Assembly: GCA_021397835.1 (NCBI GenBank)
Contig: JAJFZO010000049.1
Location: 5,585,001 to 5,649,000 of the forward strand
Direction of reading: 5' to 3'
Origin: Moringa oleifera
Lineage: Eukaryota > Streptophyta > Magnoliopsida > Brassicales > Moringaceae
Length of the DNA stretch: 64,000 nucleotides
Below the pieces are notes generated by a model that made no database searches, had not been told where the DNA came from, and worked only from the letters and a program-made list of their open reading frames with translations. The position numbers and the translations under genes are program-made. The first letter of the stretch is position 1. Each line of letters starts with the position of its first letter. Positions 14,301 to 27,867 of the stretch are shown in pieces.

Positions 14301-16175
14301 AGAATATAGATGGTTGGTAGAAGGAATGTAACAATGATAAATCACATTCCAAGAACTGGAAATACCTTGTCAGGTAGCAGTTAATGGAATTTGGTAATGT
14401 TCAGTCAGAAACAGATGGAGTAGAGTGCAGGTGTCAATAAGAATGAACATAATCCGGAGAATCTCACTTGAAGATGGAAGCTCCGCGGAGCACTTTTAGA
14501 ACATATAAAAGGCATTCCATTTATCAGAAATTGCTCCTTTACCCTGAGGAAAACTGAAAAATGGAAAGAAGGAAGAAAGGAATGACAGTACAAAAATGCC
14601 AGTTGCTCCTAGTTCGTGGAAAGCTAAGTAGGCATGGTAAAAGTATAGCTGGCTAACTTAGAAGTGATACATTAGCATTATAGAAAATGGGCCCAGTGGT
14701 TATCCTTGAGGTCTTTTAATGTCGTTTTAAATGTTCATTTATTAGCTGTTATTTCTAGTTTGACCTTGTTTTTCTATTAATTTTCTTGAGTGGATATTGC
14801 TAATTCTTTGATGTCGAAGCCTGTTCAGGGATTACAAAAAACTGACTTCTTAAGAATTTGGGTTCTTCTTGAAAGGTATTCTGTTAATATTCAGGTAAGG
14901 GATGAACTTGAACAGCTTCTGGATGATGATGATGATATGGCAGACCTTTATCTGTCGAGAAAGTTAGCTGGGGCATCTTCACCTGTCAGTGGCTCTGGTG
15001 CTCCCAATTGGTATCCTGCCTCTCCCACTATAGGTTCCAAGATATGTAGGACAAGTAGGGCAAGTGCAGTAACAACTCAAGGAGAGAATGATGTTGAGGA
15101 GCTCGAAATGTTGCTTGAGGTTACAAAGAATCTTGTTGTAGTATTCATTTTCTGTGTAGTTTAATGATGCAGATGCCTGAATGCGTTTCCTGTGTAGTTT
15201 CATGATGCAAATGCTTGAGTTGGATATATATTTTGCAGGCTTACTTTATGCAAATTGATGGCACACTGAACAAATTGACAACGGTCCTCAGCTAACTTTT
15301 TTAACTTTAGATCTGTTCTTATTGATGACGGATTATCGATGAAGTATGTTAATTAATCTTTTCTTACCAGCTACGTGAATACATCGACGACACAGAGGAT
15401 TATATTAATATTCAGGTGACAAGTTGGAAACTTTGAAACGAAAAGTTCAGATTAATTAACATTGTAATATTGCTGGGGAGGCTATTGATGGTTAGGGAAT
15501 ATGTTTTACTAAACTTGCAAGTTCCTTAACATTACATAATTTGAGGTCCTTAGAAGTATCTGGGTGCTGCAGAGAACCTTGTCTAATTTAATACAACTTT
15601 TGCTATGTTGCAGCTTGACAATCATCGAAACCAGCTGATTCAGGTGCAGTCTTGAAAACTCAAGCAATCATTATTTCCTTTTATATCCATTCACCTTACC
15701 ATGTTCTTTATATTTCATTTTCCCATTGACCTAGCCATGATTTTCTTAAGATTGATTTCATGCAAAAAAAATAAAATAAAATCATCTGCATTGTGTTAAT
15801 AAACTTTCATTGTACGTTGCAGCTGGAGCTCTTTCTATGTTCTGGAACTGTGTGTGTGTCTATATATTCCTTGGTGGCTGCAATATTTGGTATGAACATT
15901 CCATATACATGGAGGGAGGGTCACAGCTATGTTTTTAAATGGGTATGTATAGTTTCATCCCCTCAATAACTAGAGAAAATTGCATCCCCCAGCAAAATTA
16001 ACCATGGGTTTTTGCCCGACCTCTTAAGATTAGTTTTAATGACTCGGATAATACTTTTTTAATCATATATATTTGTTTTTAAATTTAGGTGGTCATTGTA
16101 ACCGGACTAGCATGTGCATCCCTTTTCATATCAATAATTTCCTATGCTCGACACAGAGGCCTTGTTGGGTCTTGA
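11320..16175 (+). CDS. MRS2/MGT-type (CorA family) magnesium transporter
   Basis: Membrane Mg2+ channel or transporter of the plant MRS2 family. Eleven exons: 11320-11559, 11671-11700, 11938-12091, 12297-12418, 13465-13539, 14895-15119, 15239-15283, 15371-15415, 15614-15643, 15823-15942 and 16089-16175. They sum to 1173 nt (390 aa) with consistent phases. The N-terminal half contains the family segment [20 protein letters not shown], then a long helical region with acidic stretches (GEEEEELL; a run of five Asp near DDDDDM). Two C-terminal transmembrane helices follow. The first ends in the diagnostic FGMN (GMN at about 345-347) that forms the pore-mouth selectivity motif; the second is about residues 363-382, with a short basic tail ending GLVGS. 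The short exons of 30-45 nt are typical of plant MRS2 genes. It resembles the MRS2-3 group, but the subtype and the membrane it sits in are uncertain. Confidence 0.94.
12764..12786. repeat. (TTATC)n microsatellite in an MRS2 intron
   Basis: Four full TTATC units plus a partial one, inside the intron after MRS2 exon 4. A possible length-variable marker. Confidence 0.85.
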
Positions 16176-19100
16176 AGTACCTAAATCAGTTGGAGGTAAT
16201 CAAGAGAAAGCTTGACATATTACTTTCAGTCCTAGTTGGCTTTTTAAAGATGTATTATAACCTGATCGCCTACTCAGTTGCCAATATCAAGCAAAATTAC
16301 TAAATCCTGTAAGTAGTGTATTGGTCTCCCTCTTGTAATTAGTCGTTGAGTTGGCAGAAAGCCGTTGAGTATGTGAGTATCATTCTTGCCTCAACTCTAT
16401 GAGTAGTTGAGGAGCAGTCTTATCCTCTAGGAAAGTCCTTGAATTTGTGAAATATAGTTGTAGCATTTGATGTTCATGATGTATAATAGCTGGGCCCCTC
16501 AAATGTTTTCATGGAGTAGAAGCTTGCACGCCTCTATCGATAATTATTTCTAGCACGCTATTACTATATCCCGCTTGGTATCAAGAAGTTTGATTTTTTT
16601 TCGATGCTTACGCAATATAATTAAAAGATGTATTCTTGTGGGTGTTTAAAGTCGTCGATAAAAATTCATGATTTCACAAATATGATTCGATTTTATCGTA
16701 ATCAAATGTATTTATTTTTTTTAAAGTTACATTGTGATTACTATGTTTAAAAAAAATATTTTATAAAATTACGATCTATTTAAATTTACATTGTATCGAA
16801 CATGTTACTCTCACTATTTTCTAATTATATCATTGCATTGCATATTTTATTTAATTATTTAACTGTCTTAGCGTTCATGTATTTTCTTTTATCTAGAATC
16901 TTTAAAATTAAGAAATCAGATTCTTAACCTAACTGAGAGAAAGTATTACTTTTTGAGAAAAGCTGAGTAAGCATTAGCAAACTATCCCAAGGAATGATGC
17001 TTGAAGGATGAGATTTATGAGACACCTCTTAGTGGGCAAAGGAGCCAGTCCTTTCCCAATCCTTTTTGATTTCCCAAGTAGCCATGGGCAGCACTAACAT
17101 TAAAGGTAACAAGGTTAAGTAAATCATTACCAATAACAACTTATCTCTTTCAGTGGCCTGATTTAAGAAAGCTACCCTTGTCGTTTTGTTGCTTTCTATC
17201 TTTTACATCTCTTCATTCCTTTTGATAATTTGTTTTTCTAATTATAGAACCCAAAACCCCTAAAACCTTTGGATAAACTGCTGGGTTATGGATAATTATC
17301 TTCTTGTTGGAAAGAACATGCATGTTGTAACATAAGGGTAATGATTATCATTAGCTTTTGTGATAAGAAAGTAAAGGATAAGAAATTATTGTATTAAAAG
17401 AAATTTCGTCTACTGGAGAGGTTTTTTTTAATTAATTTTTTATCTTTTTAAGTTGATCTTAATCATATGTAAATTTTTTACTAAAATTATTTATGAAATT
17501 AATATTTTATGATAAAAGTTTATATAAATAGATTGAAGTTTTATTGAGTTGAGTTTAATATTTTTTATTAAAATTTTAGAGTAAAACTTATATAAAACTT
17601 GGGTGTTTACTTTCTATTATTTAACATGTTCTAATGTTTAACAAGATATATATTAATTTTAATCAAATAAAATTTTATTAAAAATTTTAGAACTTAATGA
17701 TCTTGTTTAACTAATTTTAATTTAAAATTTTGAAAAAGTATAAAATCTTAAATGACTACAAAAAATTACAAAATTTTGATTATTTAAAATATTATTTTAA
17801 AAAAATTTATGGTATTTAAAATTTAAAAACTTCATAGAAATGACTTATAAAGTAACGGGAGATAAATTCAAAATTGACTTTAAAATTTATTTGAATTATT
17901 GTAAAAATATTTTAATGATAAAATTATACTTAAATTTCACAATCATGTGAGTCAATCTCCAGCTTTGATAAATTACGATTAGATTTGATATTTTTTGTAT
18001 AAATAATTTTATTTGATAATATCAAATAAATGTTAAATTTTTATATAATATTAAAATATTAAAATTTTATTATAAAATCTGAATCTTGAAATTTATTTAG
18101 GAAGAGTGGGAGAGACAATGCATGGCCAAATATATTTGAAGCAAAATCTATAATATAAGAATCCAAATTAATGTCCATATTTGGCTGCAAGAAATTGGAA
18201 CTTTAAAAAAAAAAAATCATTCTTTTAAAGAAACTCTTCTCTGAATCTATGAATTTTGGATAAATGTTATTTTAAATCTGAAATTTTATGTTTTTTTTAT
18301 CAAATTTTAAATTTTAAAACATCTCTAAAAAAATTTTAATCTATTAATTTGTTTAAATTAAACTTTAGTAAAAATAATTGTAAAAAATTAATAGTTATTT
18401 TATTATTAAAATATCTAAAAAATTACTCAATTAGATTTTGAATTTTATTTCGATTTCATCAATCAAATTTAAATAATCTTCGATTAACAAACTATTATTT
18501 ATTTGTTTTTAAAATTTTTAATGATATATTTTTTTAAAAAAATATTTTTAGCACTAAAAATGTTTGAATCTTTTTGTGATGGTATCTAGATTTCTTTTTT
18601 TAAATTTGTAAAAAATTTTAAGTCAAAATTTAATGTAAAAAATTTTTAATTTGAATATTTTTAATTTTTAAATTTTTTTTACTAAAGTTTAATTATTGAA
18701 CCAAATTGATAGATTAGTGTTTGTTTGGTAATGTTTTAAAACTTAAGGTTTGATTTAAGAGAAAGAGCAAAATCTAAGATTTTAAATAATATTTAGTCAT
18801 AAATAAAAAATCAAATTAAATATTTTTTTATTTGTTTATAAAATGTTTCTTTACCTTTAATTGTAAAAATTAAAAGATAAAAGATTTAAGTTTTGTTGAA
18901 GTAGAGACTTAATTTCTTCCTACCTAATTTATACAAAATTATTTAAACAAAGATAATTATTATGGTGAAAATGGACTGCAATCCAAATGGTTATAAATAC
19001 CTCTTTTTACTTAGATTAATTTTAGTAAATAATAAATAAAGTTAACTATAGAAATTTTGAAATTGAGATTAAAAAATTAAAAAATTTAATTAATTAATTA

Positions 19101-21899
19101 ATTAAAAAAAGAAAAAATAGAAGAAACAAGAGATACACTTACTAAGAATTATGATCTTGAAGCTCGAAATGAGGATGAATATAGCATGCCATTTTATCCA
19201 AGCTATATCATGAATACTAACACTAAAGATTATGTGAAGAGGTGGGACAATAGCTCCTGACTTCTAGGAATATATGATGCAACAGAAATGAAGCAAAGAA
19301 GAGGTAAAAAGAAGCTAATTAGGCGATTTTTACATGGTTTTAACATTGTTTCGTTTTCTGGGCATAATTCTCTCATCCGAACTCCCATTGAAATGATTCA
19401 AAATGCTAGAAAAGTTAAGAAAATTCTTGTAATTTTTATATTTTGAGTTTTAAGAGATACTAATTGTATTAATAGGTAAAAATGAGATAGAAATTATGGG
19501 CTGTAGTGTGGGGTAAAAATCAAGGCTTTAATTAATACAGCTTAAAGGAGGAATCAAAAAGGAATTACAAGATAGTTTGAAGGATATTTAGAGAGATTTC
19601 TTGGTAGCCTTTGAGAAGGGAATTAAGGAGAAATTCATTCCTTAACACAAAAGAAAATTTTGGCTGGCCAAAAAAATATATTTTTTTTCCTCACTAAGAA
19701 GCTTCTGTCAAAGGGATGAAGATACTCACTTTTTCTCTCCCCACTCAAGATACTGATTTTTTTTTTTTTTACTTCTTCCTTTTATTAAATAACACAAAAA
19801 AAAGACTCATTTTTTTCTCGCTCAAGAATGAATAAAGATTTGTCTCGCTTACCTCTCCTTCCTTTTCTTCTTTTATAAGCCTTTCACAAGTTTTTTTTTT
19901 CAGCATCCTCATCTTCTTTTTTCTTTATTATCTAGATTCTTTTCCCAACATACAACTTTACTCAAAAGAATATAAAATTATTGTCTTAATATCACACCCA
20001 TTTTTCCTCTCAAAGAGTTGTTACCAAGACAAATTTTTCTTTTTCACTAAAAAAAGATTCATTTTTTTTTAGGAAGAATCTTTCTAAACAAAGAATTTTA
20101 GAGAAGCTTTGATCAATGCTTCAAAGGAAAATTGCTCGAGTCTTGGGGAAAATATTTGGATTCTTAAAAATTAAATTCAAGAAATGTTGATTTGAATTCG
20201 TCTCCCACATTTTTCTTGCTGATTGAGAAATCCGAAGGTAAAAGAATCTTAATCTCAATTCTACTTTGACTTCAAATATGTTTATGTTCATATTTTTTAT
20301 GTATCTAGTTATCTAAAATCCAGAATAAATCTTGAAAATTTCAATGTATAATTGTTGAGGTGTTCTAGTCTTTATTCAAGGTCAATTGATCTCTAGTTTT
20401 CATGATCAATCTTTAAGTAATTGGAGGGTCTTTATTCAAGATTGATCAATCATTGGTGTTTTTGATAAATTCTTGAGTTTTGAAAATTTATTTACACATC
20501 ACTTAGATCTTCAATGATCAAATTTTATAGTCAATGAAAGAAAAAAAAGAAATTATGATGTGAATATATTTTAGGTCAATAGTAAAATTATAAATTATTA
20601 TATGATTTCGGTAAATTTTTCTTTTTAATTTACTAATAATGCATTTTCATATGCATTTCACAACTATTTTAGGGAATAAAGGAACTACAATAGTTAAATC
20701 TTTCATAAAAATATGATAGATTTTAAAATAAAAAATGTCAAGTAATGGCAGCGCCTTGAATTTTTTTGGTGAAAATAAAATCACAAGATTTTCATTGTTT
20801 TGAGGACAAAAGATTGAGCAATGGCCAAACTTTATATCTTTTTTTTTTTTTTTGGAAATGTAAGTTGATGATGTGCGATAAAACAATAGTAAAATCTCTA
20901 CATTCTCCTCAAGCTAAATTATAATTTTGCTAGCAAATGCATGTGTAAACATTTTTTATATGTGTTTGGATATATTTTTAAACCTTAAACAATTTTTAAA
21001 ACTAGAAAAATACTCTTAATTATACTGGGGGTCTCAATTCTTTCGCAGACATAATTGACTCTTGACCCATTTATTTGATTTTAAAAACCATGAAACTCTT
21101 TATTCGTTTACTTTCATTACTTTAAAATAGTTTTCAAAAGTAGATAAACTTGAATGACTAATCACACCGTAAAAGTGATTATTATTAAAAAAGAATCAAT
21201 CTGAATGAAAAGAATTTCTTTAAATCACTTTGTGTTTTTTGATTGAAACCCATTATGATGGTTGGGATTATAGAGAGATCTTTGAAAAAGTGAGAGTGAG
21301 AGCCTTCGATCCTCTTCAAGTTCATAAAGTGAGTGAAAAAGAAAGATTTTGAATTTGTAATCAAAAACCAGGAAGATAAGTGCTTGAGGGTGACATAATA
21401 TAATAAAGATGGAAAACACTCCATTTTTTTAAGCATGAAAGAGATGGATTAGCTATAACAATCACTAATTTTCATAGGCATAAAAGGGTAGACATCTAAA
21501 ATGCATAAATTAATGTATAATTATAGAAATTTATTTTTCTCATTCAAAGGGAATCACCTAAGGTCATTTATGAAGCTTCTGGAATTTAGGAGCATAGATA
21601 ATAGTACCTGAATGAGATAGTTCAAGCTTATTGAAGGTGATGAATGGTTTATGATTCTTAAGTAAACATGATATTACAAGCTTAACACAATCGAGAAAAG
21701 GATTGAGAATGAATAAAAAAGCAAGGATGGAGTTGAACTGCCTAACTGTAAATGCAAATTTGAATGTTAGATTAGAGTAAGAGTTTCAATTTAGACTTTT
21801 TCAAGGTTAAAAAATAAAGAGAAGTTGCAAATCAGTGTTGTAGGAAAAAGGTAATCAGTTTTAATCTATTTTCGAGCTTACAAGTGACAGAGACAAGGT
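16176..21899. other. AT-rich intergenic region, no gene seen
   Basis: Long AT-rich stretches (16600-16900, 17400-19100, 20500-21200) enclose a somewhat richer island at about 16920-17400 with several GATAA-like motifs. No frame shows a known domain. A short two-copy direct repeat lies at about 20367-20475 (see findings). The first few hundred bases after 16175 are probably the MRS2 3' untranslated region. Confidence 0.5.
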
Positions 21900-24800
21900 T
21901 TATTAGGGTTAGGCTTTTTAAGGGAGGTGGATCTAAAGCTTTTCATCCATGTTGGAGGCCTAAAATGTTTAAGACTAGTTTTTATAGAAACTCAAAGGCA
22001 AGCCAGGGTAAATAGGCCGTTGGGTTGTAAAAAATAATGGTTCAATGCAAGCCAGTTTGAATTTAAAAGAACACCCTAGAGACGTCAAGAAGCAAGTTAA
22101 ATAGAATAAAGCTGAGTCAGAGTAACTAGGTAATTGAAGATTTTATAAGAATCAAATCTAGTCAGAAGGATCAAAGTATAGGAAAGTGGAGTCTATTAAC
22201 CCAATTATAATTTTCAAAGGATCCAACTCTTTTTTGTTGGGTTTAATAACACCAATTATAATTAAGTGGTTTCAGGAGGGTTGCTATAGTCAAGAAGATG
22301 AAGGAAAGCGATTTTTTAACTTTCTATTGAAGTATTCGCATTTGATGAGGTACTATTTTGATATGAGCTCTTTTAGGACGAATGATGGTTGGTTGAGAAT
22401 GGTTCATATATGTCTTCAGGAGTGACGATAATTGGGCCACCTAAAGGATATCTGACAAGCAATGAAGATTAAATTTTGGATATTCTACTTCTTGATTAGC
22501 TTGGGTCCAGTATGTAGTTCAAAGTTAGAGCTGTTTTTTCAAGGTAGGAACGAGGCACCAATCAATAAGGGGAATAATATTAGAACTAGTTTAGAGGACA
22601 GTGATTGTGGCCCAGAATTAGTGAAAAGTGGCAAAAAATTAGCAAAAAAAAAAGATATTATAGAAAAAAAATATATGTTTTTTTTCAAAGGTATAGAAAG
22701 GAAAAAGGAATTTTGATTGAGGAGCCAAAACCTGTGAAATAATATAACAGAAGATGGGAATGCAATAGGTTGGTAGAAGTGTTTAGGGATGAAAATCCAT
22801 AATGTAAAAGTGATTGAGCTAGTGGTGGAAAAACAATGGCCACAATGGAACAACAGATTGCAAAATAAGGGTAATGTCAATTAAATTCAGAAATGGTTAG
22901 ATAAAAATGCAAATGGAGCAATAATTAGGCTAATGGTAGTAATATAGTGGTAACAATGTAAAACATAAAAAAAAATTCTTAATAGCGCAAGTTAAGAATT
23001 ATGAATTAGTTAGTTGGTGAGACCACACCGAAGAGGTTGTCAAATGCTTCTAGTGAGGATTTTTATAGTAGGTAGGTTGGGATGCTTGATTTGGTCGATG
23101 TAAAAAGTAAAGTGAATGCAACTTGCAAAAGGATTGTAATGCTAACAAATAAAATTGCTAATATGGAATTAAAGAGGTTGGAATATTCGGACAATTATGA
23201 AAAGAGGAATAGGAATAGGGTGGAGAATAATATCAAAGGTAGGAAAAGGGTACTAGACAATGTTGATGATGCATAAAATAGTATCTTGAAATATGCAAGA
23301 TTTGAATGACATTGCGAAGAAGGTGGTAATTAAGCATGCATTAAAGAGATAAATGACAGATGTAACTTTCACCTAAGAAACAAAAATGAAGAATACGAAT
23401 GAAAGGATTATGAAGAGTGTATGAGGAGGAAGGGCATGTGAATGAAGTGTTTTGTCGGCCCTAGTGTAGAATGGTAGGTTGGGCAAATACCCCAGATTTT
23501 GAGTAGGGGAAGAGTCAATCTCATGCAATTTAAAAAGGAGAAAGATAGATTTGAATTGTTATTTACAAGAGTGTATGGACATAATGTAGACAAGAGGTAG
23601 AAAAAAAATGTCTAAAGAACTTTGAAAGTGCCAATGGATATGGAAGCTTTCATGGGTAATTGTATAGATTTTAATATGAGAGGTCTGGGTTTAGTGAGAG
23701 AAGCCTGAGTACTAGAGAGTGTCTCAAGATGGTGGTAAAACTTGAACTAATGTATCTTTTATTTTTAAGAAGGGTTTACGGATGACCTAACCTTCGGGAT
23801 GATCTTACTTTTTAATGAATGATCAGTTTCTTACACTAAGTCAATGAAGTTCCCAGATTTGAATCAAAAGCTTCCAATGAGACTGACTTCAAATCTTAAT
23901 TCCATTATGCTAGAAATGAATTGCATCTCTTAGGGCACCAAACCTTTTAAATTTGAAAATATATGATTTATTGCAAAAAAGATTTTAAGTCCCATGTTAA
24001 TGGTGGTTGTATAAGTTAAGGATACGTAGTCTTTTGGTATTCTTTCCTACATAATAAGCTACGTATTCTAGTGCTTACAAACAAAAAATTGACAATAACA
24101 TTAGTAATAATTTTATCTATAATAAAGAATATAAAGTTTGGTTACTTTTTTCAGCAGCTTTTTGAATTAAAATTAACATAAAAATACCAAAATTTCATTT
24201 GTGTTCAGATTCAAATTTTCATTTGAGTAAATTACATTGAAATATTAATATTTAATTTTAACAAATTTATGGGTGGAAACCTCCATTATTTACATTTTTT
24301 AATTAAATTTTGTTAAAATTTTAAATTAATTAGCTTAAAGGGTTCAAAAGTAAACTAAAAATACGGAATAAAGAGCAACCTAGTGATGTTAAAAGGAAGA
24401 GAAACAGCATGTGGGGGGCATTGTTGAAGGTGCATGAAAGGGAGAGGTGAGAGGAGAATTTAAAGGAACTAAAGGCCAAAAGATTTAGGATATGTAAGAA
24501 GTTAATTTGATGCTAAAAATAGAGAAGATCTCTTAGAGACAAAAATCAAAGGCTCTTAGGCCAAAAAAAAAAAAAAAGAAGTTTAAAATACTAGCATTTT
24601 TTGATAAGATAGCAGATAAGTATAGTTACACCAACTTTATTAGTATGCTAGAAATCAACAAAAATAATGTGGAAGGACATAAAGAACTCAAAACGGGGTT
24701 AATGATTACTACAATCAATTATACGGTGACCATTGTTAGTGGTGGCCAACACTTGATGGGATGGATTTTTAACGGAATTGATGGGAAATTATAAGGACTA

Positions 24801-25260
24801 CTAGAGAAATCGTTTAGAGGAGAGAAAGTATATCATACACTTTTTAGTTTTAAAAGGGCTAAGGCATTAGCTCATATGGTTTTACTATTTTTCTCTTGAA
24901 AAAGAATTGAAATATTATTAAAAGAGACATTTTGAGGTTATTTGGCGAGTTCTATTCTTGTGGTAAGTTTGTATGTTCACTAAATGTAATTTTTCACGTC
25001 ATGATTTTAAAGACAGTGGACCATAAGGAACTCAAATAGTGAATCTGTGATTAGTAAATAGTTGTACAGTGAGCATTATTAGTAATGACAAATACTTGAT
25101 GGGATGAGATATAAAATTAAGAGGGAACCATAAGAAAGGGAGGTGAGGCTTTTTGGGTAGGTTTTTAAGCTTATTATACTTCAAAACCATATTTCAATAA
25201 GAAAGTATCACTATTTTTTATTGAAAAAAAAGAAAAAAAACCCTCAGTGAAATCCTCTTT
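21900..25260 (+). mobile_element. Possible decayed non-LTR retrotransposon (LINE) remnant
   Basis: The base composition is richer in G and purines than the flanks, and broken plus-strand frames run for 3 kb. At about 23668 a frame reads DFNMRGLGLVREA, which recalls the 'N-RGLG' start of plant LINE endonuclease. Upstream frames (22186-22425, 22462-22716, 23082-23276) are lysine-rich and interrupted by stops. No intact domain remains, so this is a weak call. A segment at about 24680-24900 is repeated in diverged form at about 25018-25240. Confidence 0.3.
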
Positions 25261-27460
25261 AAAAAATTTTAAGTTACTTATGATTTTGAGAAGAGAAGCG
25301 ATAGCCTTGCAAATATATTCAGAATGAGGATGTTCCCCTGAAGATACCTTTTTTAACTTAAGAGGTGGGTTAGAGCAAATCCTTAACTCTTGACAACCTT
25401 TAAAAAGAGAAATCTCTTAATTAATAAATATTTTTTTTGTAGAGCTTGAATCCATGATCGACTTGTTAATTTGGTGTAAATGGTCAGAAAAAATAAAGAA
25501 AATGTGGTTAAACTTATTACCTCAAAGTTTGGATAATATTGAGTTTGGTAGTTTCTAAAATCAATGCTCAAGCTAGTATCCAAGCTATTAGTGTATAACA
25601 TTAATTCTCCTTCTCATTTTTATTAGTGCAAAGAGAAAGAAATGCAGGAGCTATTTTTTATGAAAAAGAAAATAAAAGATTTTAATGATATTATAGAAAT
25701 AAGTTTAAATTTTTGCTGAAAGCTACTTATATAATCAATTTTCTAAAATGAAAATTTATACAACTAAATTATAATTTTATTAAGTCGAATTAACTTTTTT
25801 TATTTGTTTAAACAGTTTTGATAGTTAATTTTAATTACAAAAAAATTAAGACAACAAATTATTATAATAAAAAATCAAGTGCATTGTCTAAATCTTTGAT
25901 GAAAATTATTTAAAAGTTGAAGTTTTGTTTTATAAGTAGATTATGATTTTATTGAGTTGAATAAAATATTTTTAATTAATTTACATCACTTTACTGTATT
26001 TATTTTTGAAAGCAAGAAGTTAAAAATTAATAAATATCCTGATAAAAAATCAAATGTATTATTTCACTCTTTAAGTAAAAATTTATATAAATATATTGTG
26101 ACTTTATGGCGTCAAATTACATAATTTTATAAAAATCTATACATTTTAACGGCGAAAAGCTAAAGGATATGAAAATTATAATAAAAAAATTAAATGCTTT
26201 CTTTAAATTTTTAACCAAATTTGATTATAAAATCGATATCTTTAAGTAAAGATTTATGTATATACATTATGTTTTATTGAGTAAAAGTAAATTTTTATTT
26301 TTTATTTGTTTGCATCACTTTTATATATTTATTTTTAATTAAAAATTATGAAATTTAAAAAAAAAATCCAATACTTCATGCAAGTCTATCTTATTTTAAA
26401 TATTAGATCAAATTAAAATTTTGATATTTACTCTATATTATTAATAAAACCCTCAAGTTTAAAAAGTGAAAAATTAAATCTTGATTTATCAATTTAAATT
26501 AACTTGAATATTATCAAAAAATTAAAAAATTTAAAATATTAAAATTAAAAATTTTATACAATAAATTTTAGCTTGAAGATTTTTAGAGATGTAAAATAAT
26601 ATTCAAACTACTATTAAAAAAATTTTAGAATTTTTTGAATATTAAAAACATATTTTCTTAAAATTTACACTATTAAAATTTTAAAAATTTACAAAATAAA
26701 TCTTATTAAATATTATTCAAATTTGATGATTAGATATAAAATAAAGTGAATAATTTATTTGAGTTATTTTTAAAATATTTTAATGATAATAATATTTTTA
26801 ATTTTTTATAATTGTTCGATAATACATTAAAATTTAATTTATTATTTTTATAACGTGAAGATTTGATTGATAATATAAATAAATACTAAAATTTTATAAA
26901 ATATTTACTTTTAAATTTTTGTTAAATCAAATATAATATTTTTTTGGTGTATGTGATTTTTATGTGTTTGTCGTAGTTGAAAAAGATTAAAAAAATTATA
27001 ATAATAAAAAAAATCTAACAATTGATTTAAATTTTTAACAAAAATTATTTATAAAATGATTATTTTGAAGTGAAAATCAACAAAAAATTCATAATTTTTT
27101 TTTAAAATTTAGTAAAAATAATTGTTAAAAAAATAATTTTTAAAAGTTAATTTGGATACTTATGGTAAGGTGGTCTTTGTATATGTGAAATAAAATTATT
27201 TACTTCTATGAATATAAATTATGTGGCTCCGCAGTACTCGCCGTCACACACAAGAAACCTTTTGTAGCAATGGCGCATCTAATTTCGCAGTACCCCCCGG
27301 TGCATGTTATCAGCAGCCCTTTACTCTACTAAAGCTGTTGAACTTGTCTTTAATATATATGATTTTTTTAATCTACTTTAAATAAGCGCTTGAAATATTA
27401 AATTCTATAAATAAAAAAAGGAGAAACTCTAGGTTCATGCTCTTCTCGACGAGAACCTAC
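25261..27460. other. Extremely AT-rich spacer before DRIP
   Basis: Mostly A/T tracts with no coding signal. A small GC-richer island at about 27228-27350 (with two 'cgcagtac' phrases) lies roughly 250 bp before the DRIP leader and may be part of its promoter. Confidence 0.55.
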
Positions 27461-27473
27461 CGCTCTCTCCCTG

Positions 27474-27493
27474 TCTCTCTCTCTCTCTCTCTC
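27474..27493. repeat. (TC)10 microsatellite in the DRIP leader
   Basis: A pure TC dinucleotide run inside a longer pyrimidine tract just upstream of the inferred leader splice donor. Such tracts are common in plant 5' untranslated regions. Confidence 0.9.
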
Positions 27494-27521
27494 GCTCTCC
27501 CTCGATTCAGATCATCCCATG

Positions 27522-27761
27522 GTAAACTCCCTTTTTTCCAAACTACACGTCAAATTCTCCCCATTAGCCATCTCATAGCAATCTCGCTCCTCGATAAATC
27601 GTAAGCTCCTCTTGTCTTTCTACGTCTAGATCAACAGGTCCCTTTCTCTTGCTTATCTATTTGGTTATACGGTAATTTTCTTACGATATGTTCGAGTATT
27701 GCTTGGTATTGCTGTTGTTTTCTTTGTAAAAGTAGTGGTATTCTGTTTGGGTTTAATGCAG
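27522..27761 (+). other. Probable 5' leader intron of the DRIP gene
   Basis: A good donor (CCCATG|GTAAAC) at 27522 and a good acceptor (TTTAATGCAG) ending at 27761 bracket a T-rich 240-bp stretch before the DRIP start codon at 27868. Without its removal an upstream ATG at 27519 would stay in the leader. Inferred from splice motifs alone. Confidence 0.5.
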
Positions 27762-27867
27762 GTAAAGATAGAGGTAGATATGGACGTAAATTTGTTGTGT
27801 CTGTGTTCGTAGCTGACATGCAGTGCGTCGATACGTGTGAGTGAGGATTGACCAGTGAGACTAAGAG

